From an uncultured Bacilli bacterium (lineage in GTDB: Bacteria; Bacillota_I; Bacilli_A; RF39; UBA660), in contig CALVRE010000008.1 of the NCBI GenBank assembly GCA_944358455.1, forward strand, positions 1 through 60,359: 60,359 nt of DNA, read 5' to 3'. Of this stretch, positions 50,878-59,911 are shown one piece after another. The position numbers and the translations under genes are program-made. A model generated the notes under the pieces. That model was not told the DNA's origin, did no database searches, and was given only the letters and a program-made list of their open reading frames with translations. The number at the start of each line of letters is the position of its first letter. Positions within the stretch are counted from its first letter, which is position 1.

Positions 50878-51927
50878 ATGTTGGAAAATAAGAAATGGGT
50901 TATTATAATGTTAGTACTAGGCATGATGATGATAACTGGATGTGGGAATGAGAAGACGGGAAAGGAAATATTGGAAACATTAGAATATAATGATTATCAG
51001 GTTACTTATCAATTTTCTCCCTATGGAAACACTTATGATATCGATAGAACATGTTATGATTATGATGGTAAAGAAACGACATGTATTCGAGAATTGGTAG
51101 ATGATGAGTGGACTTCTATAACGATTGATGTGGTAAGTAAACTAGATTCCAATCGATTATGGAGGATATCTGCAAGCGATGATAATGGTATATTATCTTA
51201 TACGGATGAAAACCAAGATGGGTCTTTTACTTACATGAAGGCAGAGAATGGATCGGAAGTAAACGTTTATTTTGATGGAACTGATTCTACTTCTTGTACT
51301 TATATGATTAAAACGAATGCTAGTGTTGAATTTTGGGAAAAATGTACGCGTTCACAAGAACAGAAAATAGAAGTCTTTTTGAATGAAATGCAAACAGAAT
51401 TGAAGGACATGGGTATTACTGAAAAAGATTTATTTACGCTAGGTCGCTATCTTGTTAGCGAATATGGGGAACCACATCGAGAGGAGTTAAAAAATAACGA
51501 TCGCGAATTATCGAATGAAGAAACGGAAACAATCATCGAAGAAAGAGGATTTCTGGTAGAAAAGAGTAGTTATAGCACCTACGATGTCGTCTTGTTATCC
51601 GATTCCTTTAATCGTCTTTTCTTCTTTATTGCGGATGATGAGGTTGCTTTCGTTGGTTATAATTTTTTAGTCTATGACGTAAGTTTATATATTTTTCCTA
51701 GTTCAAATACTGTTGCTGCGATATCCGATAGTGAATCATGTCAATACAATATGATCATATCTGGTCAAGAGGTGAATCAAGTCGAAGAGGGATCTAGTTG
51801 TACGGAAGAAGAAATAAGCGATATTAAGATGATTAGGGAACATTATGATATATTACTCAAAAATGGATTAGGACTAAAGGAATCGGAATTATTTGCTTTC
51901 GCAATTTACTATAATCAAACTTATTAA
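50878..51927 (+). CDS. Lipoprotein of unknown function
   Basis: A 349-residue protein with a signal peptide MLENKKWVIIMLVLGMMMITGC (lipobox ITGC, Cys21). The extracellular part is rich in Asp, Glu, Tyr and Thr and has several Cys in pairs (RTCYDYDGKETTC, SESCQYN...GSSC), suggesting disulfides or metal sites. No domain is recognised. It has its own promoter and terminator. Confidence 0.6.
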   Translation: MLENKKWVIIMLVLGMMMITGCGNEKTGKEILETLEYNDYQVTYQFSPYGNTYDIDRTCYDYDGKETTCIRELVDDEWTSITIDVVSKLDSNRLWRISASDDNGILSYTDENQDGSFTYMKAENGSEVNVYFDGTDSTSCTYMIKTNASVEFWEKCTRSQEQKIEVFLNEMQTELKDMGITEKDLFTLGRYLVSEYGEPHREELKNNDRELSNEETETIIEERGFLVEKSSYSTYDVVLLSDSFNRLFFFIADDEVAFVGYNFLVYDVSLYIFPSSNTVAAISDSESCQYNMIISGQEVNQVEEGSSCTEEEISDIKMIREHYDILLKNGLGLKESELFAFAIYYNQTY

Positions 51928-51940
51928 TCGAAGATATAAA

Positions 51941-51973
51941 AGACACTTGTTTAAAAAAACAAGTGTTTTTTTG
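51941..51973 (+). terminator. Terminator
   Basis: The stem ACACTTGTTT / AAACAAGTGT is followed by seven Ts. Confidence 0.87.
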
Positions 51974-52067
51974 GTTATAAGTTATGACTTTACTTTACAC
52001 TTCTAGATTGGTTATCATTTCTTTATATTCACGATTTTGTTATAATGAAAGTGGAAGGTAGGGTTTT

Positions 52068-53444
52068 ATGAAAATAGATACAAATATTAAGAAAGAAATT
52101 TTTAGAGAATATGATTTGAGAGGAATTTATGAAGAAGATTTAACAGAAGATGTCGCTTATACGTTAGGAAGAAGTTATGCCTCTTATATCGAAGGAGATA
52201 AAGTGGTAATTGGCTATGATAATCGCGTATCATCGCCAGTTTTAAGTCAGGCATTGATGCATGGACTTATGGATAGTGGAGCCCATGTCATCAATTTAGG
52301 AATGGTAACGACACCGATGTTTTACTTTGCGAAAAAGTATTTAAAAATACCAACTGGTATTATGGTAACAGCAAGTCATAATCCTGGTATTTATAATGGA
52401 TTTAAATTATCGTTTACAGAGATTGGAAATGCTTGTGGTGATGAAATTCGTGACTTTTATGACTTTACAGTAAAAGGAAATTATAAGGAAGGTATGGGAA
52501 ACATCGAATCATATGACATTAAGACTGCTTATTTGGAAGAGATAAAAAGTTCGATTCAGCTGGGAAATCGTAAATTAAAAGTGGTAGTTGATTTAGGAAA
52601 TGGTGTTGCTTCTGTTATTGTGAAACAAGTTTTAGATTTATTTGGAATCGAATATTATATTATGAACGAAAAGAAAGATTTGAGTGTGGTAAGTAATTAT
52701 TTAGATCCATCTAAGAAGAGTTTGATGATACCTTTAGAAGAAAAAGTAAAAGAATTGGGATATGATATTGGTATTGGACTGGATGGAGATGCGGATCGAG
52801 TAGGATTAGTCGATGAGAAAGGTAATCATGTATCGACAGAGAATTATATGATTATCATGTATCGAGAGCTCAATAAAACACTTCCTCTCAAGAAAGCTTT
52901 ATTCGATGTAAAATGTTCGAAAACATTAATAGAAGAGATTACACGCCTAGGATTAAAGCCAGTTATGTATCGAACAGGAAATTCTTATGTTGGAAGAAAG
53001 ATGATCGAAGACGATTTCTTGTTTGGGGGAGAATTTTCAGGGCACATGTTTTTCCGTGATAAATGGAAAGGCTTTGACGATGGATTATACAATGGCCTTC
53101 GTATGGTAGAATTACTTTCGCATACGGATCAAACATTGAGTCAGTTATACGATGATGTTCCGATTCTTTATCAGACGGAAGAGTTACTGTTTCCTGTATC
53201 AGAAAAGATTAAATTTCAAGTTGTCGATGCAATCAAAGAAGAAGCAGAGAAAAGACATCTATCGATGATTACGATCGACGGTATTCGTGTTACGATGGAA
53301 AGCTTTTGGTTTTTAATTCGTGCAAGTAATACGAGTCCTAACTTAACGGTAAGAATTGAAGCAGATGATCCGGAGACTTTGAAACAGGTAACCGAAGTAT
53401 TGACACGTGATTTAAATCATTTTATTGAGAATTACCAAGCGTAA
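52068..53444 (+). CDS. Phosphomannomutase / phosphoglucomutase
   Basis: A 458-residue alpha-D-phosphohexomutase moving phosphate between C1 and C6 of glucose or mannose. The active-site Ser lies in VTASHNPGIYNGFKL (~residues 103-117), the metal-binding loop is GLDGDADRVGLVD (~238-250), sugar recognition is GGEFSGHMFF (~322), and the phosphate loop is RASNTSPNL near the end. It starts KKEIFREYDLRGIYEEDL, typical of the bacterial PMM/PGM group. It may feed the sugar nucleotidyltransferase at 4958. Confidence 0.92.
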   Translation: MKIDTNIKKEIFREYDLRGIYEEDLTEDVAYTLGRSYASYIEGDKVVIGYDNRVSSPVLSQALMHGLMDSGAHVINLGMVTTPMFYFAKKYLKIPTGIMVTASHNPGIYNGFKLSFTEIGNACGDEIRDFYDFTVKGNYKEGMGNIESYDIKTAYLEEIKSSIQLGNRKLKVVVDLGNGVASVIVKQVLDLFGIEYYIMNEKKDLSVVSNYLDPSKKSLMIPLEEKVKELGYDIGIGLDGDADRVGLVDEKGNHVSTENYMIIMYRELNKTLPLKKALFDVKCSKTLIEEITRLGLKPVMYRTGNSYVGRKMIEDDFLFGGEFSGHMFFRDKWKGFDDGLYNGLRMVELLSHTDQTLSQLYDDVPILYQTEELLFPVSEKIKFQVVDAIKEEAEKRHLSMITIDGIRVTMESFWFLIRASNTSPNLTVRIEADDPETLKQVTEVLTRDLNHFIENYQA

Positions 53445-53455
53445 TTCTTTTTTTG
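53427..53455 (+). terminator. Terminator overlapping the mutase stop codon
   Basis: The stem GAATTAC / GTAATTC is followed by Ts. Confidence 0.75.
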
Positions 53456-53527
53456 TCATAAAAATTTCTTCTAAATTTCAGAAAATGTTCACATCATTTA
53501 TCTATAATGAAAGAAAAGGAGAAAAAT

Positions 53528-54571
53528 ATGAAAGAAAAAAAGAAATCAGTAAAAAAAGAGACGTTAGAAACAAATTCATGGAAGGGAAAAATAAAAAAAG
53601 TACGGAATTTTATCGATCAAAATTTTCGTACTCTCGTGATTGTTTTTTTTATCGTGACATTTATTTTAAATGTTTTTGTATTGTCACAGACAAGAAAGAT
53701 TCATTTGTTAGATGGAAAACAGGTGATTGCTAGCATCGATGATTACGATGTTACAGCCGAAGAAGTATTTGAAGCGATGAAAGAATACTATGGGACGACG
53801 ACACTTACGAATATCATCGACGAGTTGATCGCGGATCGTGAAATTGAAGAGACAGAAGAACTCATAGAAGAAGCCCAAGAAGAGGTTGATTCGATTCGAA
53901 GTCAATATGAAACATATGGTTATGATTTCGCTGAAGTATTAACTAGTTATGGTTATGCCAATGAGGCCTCTTTACGTAACGAAATTTTAATTGATCTGAA
54001 AAAAGAAGAAGTAGTGAAAAACTATTTGAAAGCAGAACTTACAGAAGAAGAGATTGAGGATTATTACGATAATGAAATAACCGATCAATATACGGTCAAA
54101 CATATTTTAATTTCTGCTGATAGTACTGATGCAGATGCTATGGCGGAAGCAAAAAGCACAGCCGAAGAAGTCATACAACAGTTACAAAATGGAGAAGAGT
54201 GGGCGACCTTGGTAGAAGAATATTCGGATGATACTAGTACGGTTAGTACAGAGGGTTTGATTGAAAATTTTATGAAAGGAGATGTTGTGGATAGCTTTTA
54301 TGAAGCTTCTAGTAATCTAGAAGATGGAACTTACACGATGGAACCAGTAGAATCCGAATATGGATATCATATTATTTATCGTATTAGTAAACAAGAAAAA
54401 GAAGCGTTAGAATTGATCAAAGAAGAAGTAATGGATGCTATTGTAACGGAAAGGCTAGAACTGGATACCGGTTTAGTGAATACAACATGGCTTACGATAC
54501 GTTCTAATTATCACTTCACTATCTACGACGATATATTAAAATCTCTTTATGATCAAACAATTAGTGAATAA
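53528..54571 (+). CDS. Membrane-anchored parvulin peptidyl-prolyl isomerase (PrsA/SurA-like)
   Basis: A 347-residue protein with a basic cytoplasmic N-terminus (~1-35), one TM helix (~38-58) and an extracellular SurA_N/PrsA-like helical domain (~70-175). A parvulin domain follows (~180-285): VKHILISADSTDA, EEWATLVEEYSDD, ESEYGYHIIYRISKQEK. Unlike Bacillus PrsA it has no lipobox and is held by the TM helix instead. It should help fold exported proteins such as the prepilins and lipoproteins. The ATG at 53528 fits AAAGGAGA. Confidence 0.82.
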   Translation: MKEKKKSVKKETLETNSWKGKIKKVRNFIDQNFRTLVIVFFIVTFILNVFVLSQTRKIHLLDGKQVIASIDDYDVTAEEVFEAMKEYYGTTTLTNIIDELIADREIEETEELIEEAQEEVDSIRSQYETYGYDFAEVLTSYGYANEASLRNEILIDLKKEEVVKNYLKAELTEEEIEDYYDNEITDQYTVKHILISADSTDADAMAEAKSTAEEVIQQLQNGEEWATLVEEYSDDTSTVSTEGLIENFMKGDVVDSFYEASSNLEDGTYTMEPVESEYGYHIIYRISKQEKEALELIKEEVMDAIVTERLELDTGLVNTTWLTIRSNYHFTIYDDILKSLYDQTISE

Positions 54572-54582
54572 AAATCAGAAAG

Positions 54583-54606
54583 ATGACAATAAGATGTCAT
54601 TTTTTC
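54583..54606 (+). terminator. Terminator of the parvulin gene
   Basis: The stem ATGACA / TGTCAT is followed by six Ts. Confidence 0.7.
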
Positions 54607-54669
54607 TTGGAAGAGTAGATTCACGAGACAAAATATGTTATGATAATAATATCAAAAAGGAGTATGCAT

Positions 54670-54972
54670 ATGGATTTAATGATTTTATTAATATTAGTAA
54701 TTGTTATCGTAATTATTTTTAAGGATACTAAGAGTTTGGTTTATGCACTAGGAATTGCGGATATCTTTATGAGACTTGTTCATTTTATTAAAGTACAAGT
54801 TGATGTTCCTGAATTTTCCGCTTTAATTAATAATTATATTCCGACCAGTTTGGTTGGTATCATCAATAAATATTCAGAAGGTATCTTCAATATCATTTTA
54901 TCTTGGATGTATATTGTGGTAATTGCCATGTTCTTATTCTATTTAGTAAAATATTTAATCAAACGTAAATAA
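54670..54972 (+). CDS. Small membrane protein of unknown function
   Basis: A 100-residue protein with a TM helix at ~2-18, an amphipathic middle (RLVHFIKVQVDVPEFSALIN), then further hydrophobic helices (~65-95) ending in basic KYLIKRK. No family is recognised. The ATG at 54670 is preferred: AAAAAGGAG lies seven bases upstream of it, whereas the ATG at 54664 is too close. Confidence 0.6.
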   Translation: MDLMILLILVIVIVIIFKDTKSLVYALGIADIFMRLVHFIKVQVDVPEFSALINNYIPTSLVGIINKYSEGIFNIILSWMYIVVIAMFLFYLVKYLIKRK

Positions 54973-54997
54973 GTACAAACATTTGTACTTTTTTATT
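54971..54997 (+). terminator. Terminator
   Basis: The stem AAGTACAAA / TTGTACTT with loop CAT is followed by Ts. Confidence 0.8.
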
Positions 54998-55031
54998 GTA
55001 AAAATATGATATAATGAAGATGGTGGTTAAT

Positions 55032-55589
55032 ATGTATGGATATATAAAAGGAATTGTAACAGAAATAGAAAGTACCTATATTATTTTAGAAAATAATGGC
55101 ATTGGTTATCTTATCTATACGGCTAATCCCTATGCTTTTAAAGAACAAGAAGAAACAAAAGTATACTTATATAATCAAATAAGAGAAGATGAAAATACAT
55201 TATATGGTTTTACTAGTAAAGAAGAAAAAGATTTGTTTTTAAAGTTGATCGATGTCAAAGGATTGGGACCTAAGATGGCGCTTCCAATGCTCGCAACCGA
55301 TTCGATCAATGGTATTGTCGATGCGATTGAAAGAGAAAATATTTTGTACTTGAAAAAATTTCCAAAAATAGGAGATAAGGTCGCACGTCAAATTATTTTG
55401 GATCTAAAAGGAAAATTAGTGGCTGGTGCAACATCAAATGGTATTCCGAATAACTATGATGAACTGATCGATGTACTCAAAGGTCTAGGATATAAGCCAG
55501 GTGATATTAAACATGTTTTACCACAGATTGATACAACGAAGCCAATTGAAGAACAGATTAAAGAAGCACTGAAATTAATGCTTCGTTGA
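55032..55589 (+). CDS. ruvA: Holliday junction helicase subunit RuvA
   Basis: A 185-residue DNA-binding subunit. The OB domain starts MYGYIKGIVTEIESTYIILE. Helix-hairpin-helix motifs are LIDVKGLGPKMAL and LKKFPKIGDKVARQIILDLKGKL. The C-terminal domain III (~140-185) contacts RuvB. The ATG at 55032 follows GGTGG. ruvB follows after one small gene. No ruvC is seen here, as is normal in Firmicutes. Confidence 0.95.
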   Translation: MYGYIKGIVTEIESTYIILENNGIGYLIYTANPYAFKEQEETKVYLYNQIREDENTLYGFTSKEEKDLFLKLIDVKGLGPKMALPMLATDSINGIVDAIERENILYLKKFPKIGDKVARQIILDLKGKLVAGATSNGIPNNYDELIDVLKGLGYKPGDIKHVLPQIDTTKPIEEQIKEALKLMLR

Positions 55590-55635
55590 AAGAACGAAAG
55601 AAACGAATTTTGATATAATATATTAGGAGGGTTTT

Positions 55636-56010
55636 ATGGAAAAAAAGTCGAAGGAGATTCTTTGCCAATTAAGAGAAACATTAAAAGATTATAAAGAGTA
55701 TTTATTATTTGTCAGTGGTGATTTTAACTTTGAAAATTCCGAAATGGAACATGGATTTGGCGTCGATCCTAATCAACGAATCTACATGCTTCCTGGCGTA
55801 GGAAAAGTTTATACAGATGGAAAAATGACAAAAGAAACACTCGTTTGTAAATTAGGAAAGATGCGTAAGGAATATCTCGTTTGTGATATTAAAGATGCGA
55901 CTTGGAACTTACTGATCGATTATCCTAGGACTGGTACGATGACCGTTCAAGTAAACGATCATGAGGTAATCAAGTGTTTAAGAAAAGATAATAGATACCA
56001 TCAAATATAA
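55636..56010 (+). CDS. Hypothetical protein between ruvA and ruvB
   Basis: A 124-residue protein that starts with a helical MEKKSKEILCQLRETLKDYKE, then a beta-rich part with VSGDFNFENSEMEHGFGVDP and YPRTGTMTVQVNDHE. No family is recognised. AGGAGGG lies before the ATG. It is in the same run as ruvA and ruvB, 21 bases before ruvB, so it may act with them or simply be co-transcribed. Confidence 0.55.
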   Translation: MEKKSKEILCQLRETLKDYKEYLLFVSGDFNFENSEMEHGFGVDPNQRIYMLPGVGKVYTDGKMTKETLVCKLGKMRKEYLVCDIKDATWNLLIDYPRTGTMTVQVNDHEVIKCLRKDNRYHQI

Positions 56011-56030
56011 AGTGAGATAGAGGTGATACG

Positions 56031-57035
56031 ATGGACGAGAGAATCATTACGAATCATCCATTAGAAGAAGATCAATTTGAAGCAAGTATTCGTCCAGATA
56101 GTATTGATGAATACATTGGTCAAAAAGAAGTAAAAGAAAATTTAGAAATATTTATCAAAGCGGCTAAGATGCGTGGGGAAACGCTTGATCATGTTTTACT
56201 CTATGGTCCCCCAGGACTTGGAAAGACGACACTCGCATATATTATTGCAAATGAAATGGGAGTGAATATCAAAACAGCTAGTGGCCCATCAATCGAAAAA
56301 AGTGGTGATTTGGCAGCAGTACTATCTTCCTTAGAACCAGGAGATGTATTATTTATCGATGAAATTCATCGTATGCCACGTTATATAGAAGAGATTTTAT
56401 ATCCTGCCATGGAAGATTTTACTTTAGATATCATTGTCGGTAGTGACTCTAGTACTCGTAATATTAGAATCGATCTTCCACCATTTACGCTAGTAGGAGC
56501 AACCACGCGAGCAGGGGATTTGACAGGCCCACTTCGCGATCGCTTTGGAATTGTATCAAAATTACAATTTTATACGATCGAAGAATTGACACAAATTGTG
56601 AAAAGAACAGCCCGAGTATTAGGGTGTGAAATTGATGAAGAAGCAGCTTTAGAACTAGCAAGTCGTAGTAGAGGCACACCACGTATTGCCAATCGTCTTT
56701 TAAAACGTGTCCGCGATTTTGCACTTGTGTTGGGAAATGGAACGATTGATTTAGATATTACGAAACATGCATTGGATAAATTAAAAGTAGATCGCTTAGG
56801 TTTAGACGATACTGATTATCATTTGTTAAAATCCATCATTGAGAAATTTAACGGTGGTCCAGTTGGCATTGAAGCGATTGCTTCTAGTATTGGTGAGGAA
56901 CAAACGACGATCGAAGATGTATACGAGCCATATCTACTTCAAATTGGTTTTTTAAAGAGAACGACAAGAGGAAGAGTCGTAACTGAAAAAGCGTACGAAC
57001 ACTTAGGTATTAAAAGACAAGGTAGTTTGTTTTAG
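56031..57035 (+). CDS. ruvB: Holliday junction branch-migration ATPase RuvB
   Basis: A 334-residue AAA+ motor. Walker A is GPPGLGKTT (~residues 62-70), Walker B is LFIDEIHRM (~110), sensor 1 is [19 protein letters not shown] (~160), and the C-terminal winged helix is seen in [16 protein letters not shown] and [16 protein letters not shown]. The usual RuvB start region ([18 protein letters not shown]) is present. With RuvA it drives branch migration in recombination repair. Confidence 0.96.
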   Translation: MDERIITNHPLEEDQFEASIRPDSIDEYIGQKEVKENLEIFIKAAKMRGETLDHVLLYGPPGLGKTTLAYIIANEMGVNIKTASGPSIEKSGDLAAVLSSLEPGDVLFIDEIHRMPRYIEEILYPAMEDFTLDIIVGSDSSTRNIRIDLPPFTLVGATTRAGDLTGPLRDRFGIVSKLQFYTIEELTQIVKRTARVLGCEIDEEAALELASRSRGTPRIANRLLKRVRDFALVLGNGTIDLDITKHALDKLKVDRLGLDDTDYHLLKSIIEKFNGGPVGIEAIASSIGEEQTTIEDVYEPYLLQIGFLKRTTRGRVVTEKAYEHLGIKRQGSLF

Positions 57036-57079
57036 AATATATCTTGTAAACATGATATAGATTTGTTGCAATACAAACA

Positions 57080-57137
57080 GAATGAAATAATAAAATGATG
57101 TACATGAAGAGGGAGTAATATTTACCCCTCTTTTTTG
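57080..57137 (+). ncRNA. Short element with terminator (copy C) after ruvB
   Basis: The stretch AGAATGAAATAATAAAATG resembles the start of copy A (TAGAATGAAAACATAAAG...AATAATAAAATAG) with a deletion. A GAGGG / CCCTC stem and six Ts follow. There is no G10 tract. It may only be the ruvB terminator, and its membership in the element family is tentative. Confidence 0.3.
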
Positions 57138-57174
57138 TTAAAAAGCATCTAGTTATTAACTTGAAAAGTGAGAC

Positions 57175-57292
57175 TATACTAGAGGAATTTGGAACAAGTA
57201 TGGATTCCTACCGCACTCTCGATTAAAATTTGATCGATCATGAGCTAGAACATAAAATAGGAAAAAAGTAATCCTATGATTGCTTTTTTTGT
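57175..57292 (+). promoter_or_regulatory. Structured leader with terminator upstream of queA
   Basis: After a TATACT -10 (57175-57180), GGAAT (57184-57188) pairs with ATTCC (57204-57208). TACCGCA follows, then CTC/GAG and TCGAT/ATCGA helices (57216-57244). The flanking CTAG (57179 and 57245) could close a weak three-way junction. A terminator AAGTAATC / GATTGCTT with seven Ts (57266-57290) lies 40 bases before queA. This looks like an attenuator. queA belongs to the queuosine pathway, yet the preQ1 riboswitch consensus was not found. The identity is unknown. Confidence 0.35.
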
Positions 57293-57329
57293 AATGAAAA
57301 GGTAAAATAGGTATGAATTGAGGTGGATT

Positions 57330-58367
57330 ATGAAAACAGATGACTTTGATTACGAATTACCAGAACGATTGATTGCGCAAACACCACTTAAAAATCGTGA
57401 TGCTTCACGTTTATTGGTTTTGGATAAAAAAACTGGAAAGATGGAACATCGCCATTTCCATGATATTATTGATTATCTACATCCTGGTGATGTACTATGC
57501 TTGAACGATACGAAAGTGATTCCAGCAAGACTTTATGGAGTCAAAGAAGACACTCATGCTCATATTGAAATATTGATGTTGAAAGAATGTGGAAACGATA
57601 CTTGGGAATGTCTAGCAAAGCCTGCAAAACGAGTGAAAGTTGGAACAGTTATTGATTTTGGAGAAGGGAAGTTAAAAGCGGAATGTTTAGAAGAACGTGA
57701 AGATGGAATCCGTATTTTAAAATTGCAATATCAAGGGATTTTATATGAGGTGTTAGATGAACTTGGAGAAATGCCATTACCACCTTATATCCATGAAAAA
57801 TTAAAAGATCAAAATCGTTATCAAACAGTATATGCAAAGAATGAAGGAAGTGCAGCTGCACCAACAGCTGGACTACATTTTACGAAAGAACTATTAGAGG
57901 AAATAAAAGCAAAAGGAGTTCAGATTGTCACGATCACCCTTCATGTTGGACTTGGAACTTTTCGACCAGTGAATGTCGAAGATGTAACGAAGCATAAGAT
58001 GCATTCTGAATTTTATATGATGAGTGAGGAAACAGCTCAAATTTTGAACCGTGCGAAAGCGGAACATCGTCGTATCATCAGTGTTGGAACGACTTCAGTT
58101 CGCACTTTAGAGACCATTATGCATGAATATGGTACTTTTAAAGAATGTAGTGGTTGGACCGATATTTTTATCTATCCAGGATTTGAATTTCAAGCGATTG
58201 ACAGTTTGATTACGAATTTTCATTTACCTAAATCAACACTCGTGATGTTAGTGAGTGCCTTAGCCGGAAAAGAACATATTTTAAATGCTTACCAGGAGGC
58301 TGTCAGGGAAGATTATCGTTTCTTCTCATTTGGTGACAGTATGTTTATTACGGATTTATGCAAGTAA
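57330..58367 (+). CDS. queA: tRNA preQ1(34) S-adenosylmethionine ribosyltransferase-isomerase
   Basis: A 345-residue enzyme that adds the ribosyl part of SAM to preQ1 in tRNA, making epoxyqueuosine. Family motifs are [24 protein letters not shown] at the start, [28 protein letters not shown] and VGLGTFRPV, and the ending [22 protein letters not shown]. The ATG at 57330 follows GAGGTGG. It overlaps miaA by ten bases. tgt is not adjacent. Confidence 0.95.
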   Translation: MKTDDFDYELPERLIAQTPLKNRDASRLLVLDKKTGKMEHRHFHDIIDYLHPGDVLCLNDTKVIPARLYGVKEDTHAHIEILMLKECGNDTWECLAKPAKRVKVGTVIDFGEGKLKAECLEEREDGIRILKLQYQGILYEVLDELGEMPLPPYIHEKLKDQNRYQTVYAKNEGSAAAPTAGLHFTKELLEEIKAKGVQIVTITLHVGLGTFRPVNVEDVTKHKMHSEFYMMSEETAQILNRAKAEHRRIISVGTTSVRTLETIMHEYGTFKECSGWTDIFIYPGFEFQAIDSLITNFHLPKSTLVMLVSALAGKEHILNAYQEAVREDYRFFSFGDSMFITDLCK

Positions 58368-59248
58368 TTGTGATAGTAGGACCTACTGGTGTTGGAAAAA
58401 CAAAGTTGAGTGTCGAACTGGCGAAACGGTTAGATGGAGAAATTATCAATGCGGATTCAACACAGATTTATAAAGGATTAAATATTGCTACAGCCAAAGT
58501 GACTGAGGAAGAAACATCCGGTATTCCTCATCATTTATTCGATATCAGAGAAGTGACAGAAGAATATACGGTTTTTGATTATCAAAAAGATTGTCGTAGA
58601 CAAATCGAAGAAATTACTTTGAGAGGAAAAATCCCTATCTTAGTAGGTGGTACAGGCTTATATATCAAAGCTGCTCTTTATGACTATCAGTTTACACAAG
58701 AATCAAATCAATATGACTATGCAAAAGAGACGACAGAAGAATTATGGATGATGCTAAAAGAAAAAGATCCTCATACACAGATACATCCTCATAATCGAAA
58801 ACGTATGATCCGTGCTTTGCAATATATGGATCAAGTAGGGAAGCCTTATAGCGAAAAGGAAAAAACAAATACACTTTTATATGATACCTTCTTTGTTGGA
58901 TTAACGACGGATCGAGAATATCTTTATATGCGAATTAACGAACGTGTTGATCAAATGGTAGCTGATGGTTTAATTGAAGAAGCAAAAAAGATTTATGATT
59001 CTAACATACGTACGAAGGCTATTATGACTCCGATCGGTTATAAAGAATTATTTCCTTATTTTGAAAAGAATAAAACACTAAAAGAATGTCTAGAAGAGAT
59101 AAAACTACATAGTCGTCATTATGCGAAAAGGCAATATACATGGTTTCGTAATCAAATGCCTGTAACTTGGTTTTCTGTCGATTTTGAATATTTTCAAAAT
59201 ACGATCGATGAAGTGATAGAAAAGATAAGGAATCACTATGAATCATGA
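58358..59248 (+). CDS. miaA: tRNA dimethylallyltransferase
   Basis: A 296-residue enzyme that adds an isopentenyl group to A37 of tRNAs reading UNN codons. The P-loop is [21 protein letters not shown], and [26 protein letters not shown] and LVGGTGLYI are the usual motifs. The C-terminal [15 protein letters not shown] and [12 protein letters not shown] regions are present. It is paired with queA as a tRNA-modification operon and overlaps the next gene by 11 bases. Confidence 0.95.
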   Translation: MQVIVIVGPTGVGKTKLSVELAKRLDGEIINADSTQIYKGLNIATAKVTEEETSGIPHHLFDIREVTEEYTVFDYQKDCRRQIEEITLRGKIPILVGGTGLYIKAALYDYQFTQESNQYDYAKETTEELWMMLKEKDPHTQIHPHNRKRMIRALQYMDQVGKPYSEKEKTNTLLYDTFFVGLTTDREYLYMRINERVDQMVADGLIEEAKKIYDSNIRTKAIMTPIGYKELFPYFEKNKTLKECLEEIKLHSRHYAKRQYTWFRNQMPVTWFSVDFEYFQNTIDEVIEKIRNHYES

Positions 59249-59897
59249 TCATGTAGAGATGAAGGAAAGAGAGTTATATCAAAGATATCTTTATTTGGAA
59301 CAATTAAAGACACAGTTAAAAAAACAAAGAGAACTTTTCGATCAAGAGGAGTTACAAAAGAAAGCAATCTTTGTTATGACTGAACATCCCATGCAAAAAA
59401 TGATGATGAAAGAAGAACGAACCATCGATGAAAATATCGAAAAGTTAAAGGAACGAAAAGAATTATTATCTCTATCATCGATCGCTACATTGGCGAGTAT
59501 TCCCATTGTGTTTTACTATCCATTCCTGATTCTAGGTTCTTTATCTTTGATGACTTTCGATTTACTGATATTACGTTCTTATTTCAAAGAGAAAAAAAAG
59601 ATTGTTTCCAACAATCAAGAATCTTACAATAAAATTTCTTTTTATCAGGAACAGTTGCGAAAATCAAATGATCCCTTCATCGAAATGAAACGTCAATACT
59701 CGCCTTATTATGATGATCAAATTACTTCCTTAGAAAAAAGACGAAAAGAAATCGAAATGTTACAACGTGAGATCCAGCATACATTACAATTGTTACAAGA
59801 ACCAATTACGAACGAAAAGATAGCAAAAGTAGACATCATGTTCGAACAATTAGAACGTGAAAAAACATTATTTAAGGATTATAAAGGAAATAAATAA
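59238..59897 (+). CDS. Coiled-coil membrane protein of unknown function
   Basis: A 219-residue protein. Residues ~5-75 form a charged coiled coil, then a hydrophobic hairpin of two TM helices (~78-115, SIATLASIPIVFYYPFLILG), then a second coiled coil (~120-215). This resembles a membrane-tethered structural protein. The family is unknown. It overlaps miaA and is probably co-transcribed. It ends 15 bases before the IS end. Confidence 0.6.
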   Translation: MNHDHVEMKERELYQRYLYLEQLKTQLKKQRELFDQEELQKKAIFVMTEHPMQKMMMKEERTIDENIEKLKERKELLSLSSIATLASIPIVFYYPFLILGSLSLMTFDLLILRSYFKEKKKIVSNNQESYNKISFYQEQLRKSNDPFIEMKRQYSPYYDDQITSLEKRRKEIEMLQREIQHTLQLLQEPITNEKIAKVDIMFEQLEREKTLFKDYKGNK

Positions 59898-59911
59898 TAA
59901 AAGGATGATTC

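Noticed and set aside
53425-53733. Basic open frame overlapping the mutase and parvulin genes
   Set aside because: It is an out-of-frame shadow rich in K and F, without a ribosome site, running across a terminator.
57175-57292. preQ1 or purine riboswitch before queA
   Set aside because: The purine-type TTTCTACC junction and the preQ1 loop/tail motifs are not matched; only TTCCTACC is superficially similar.
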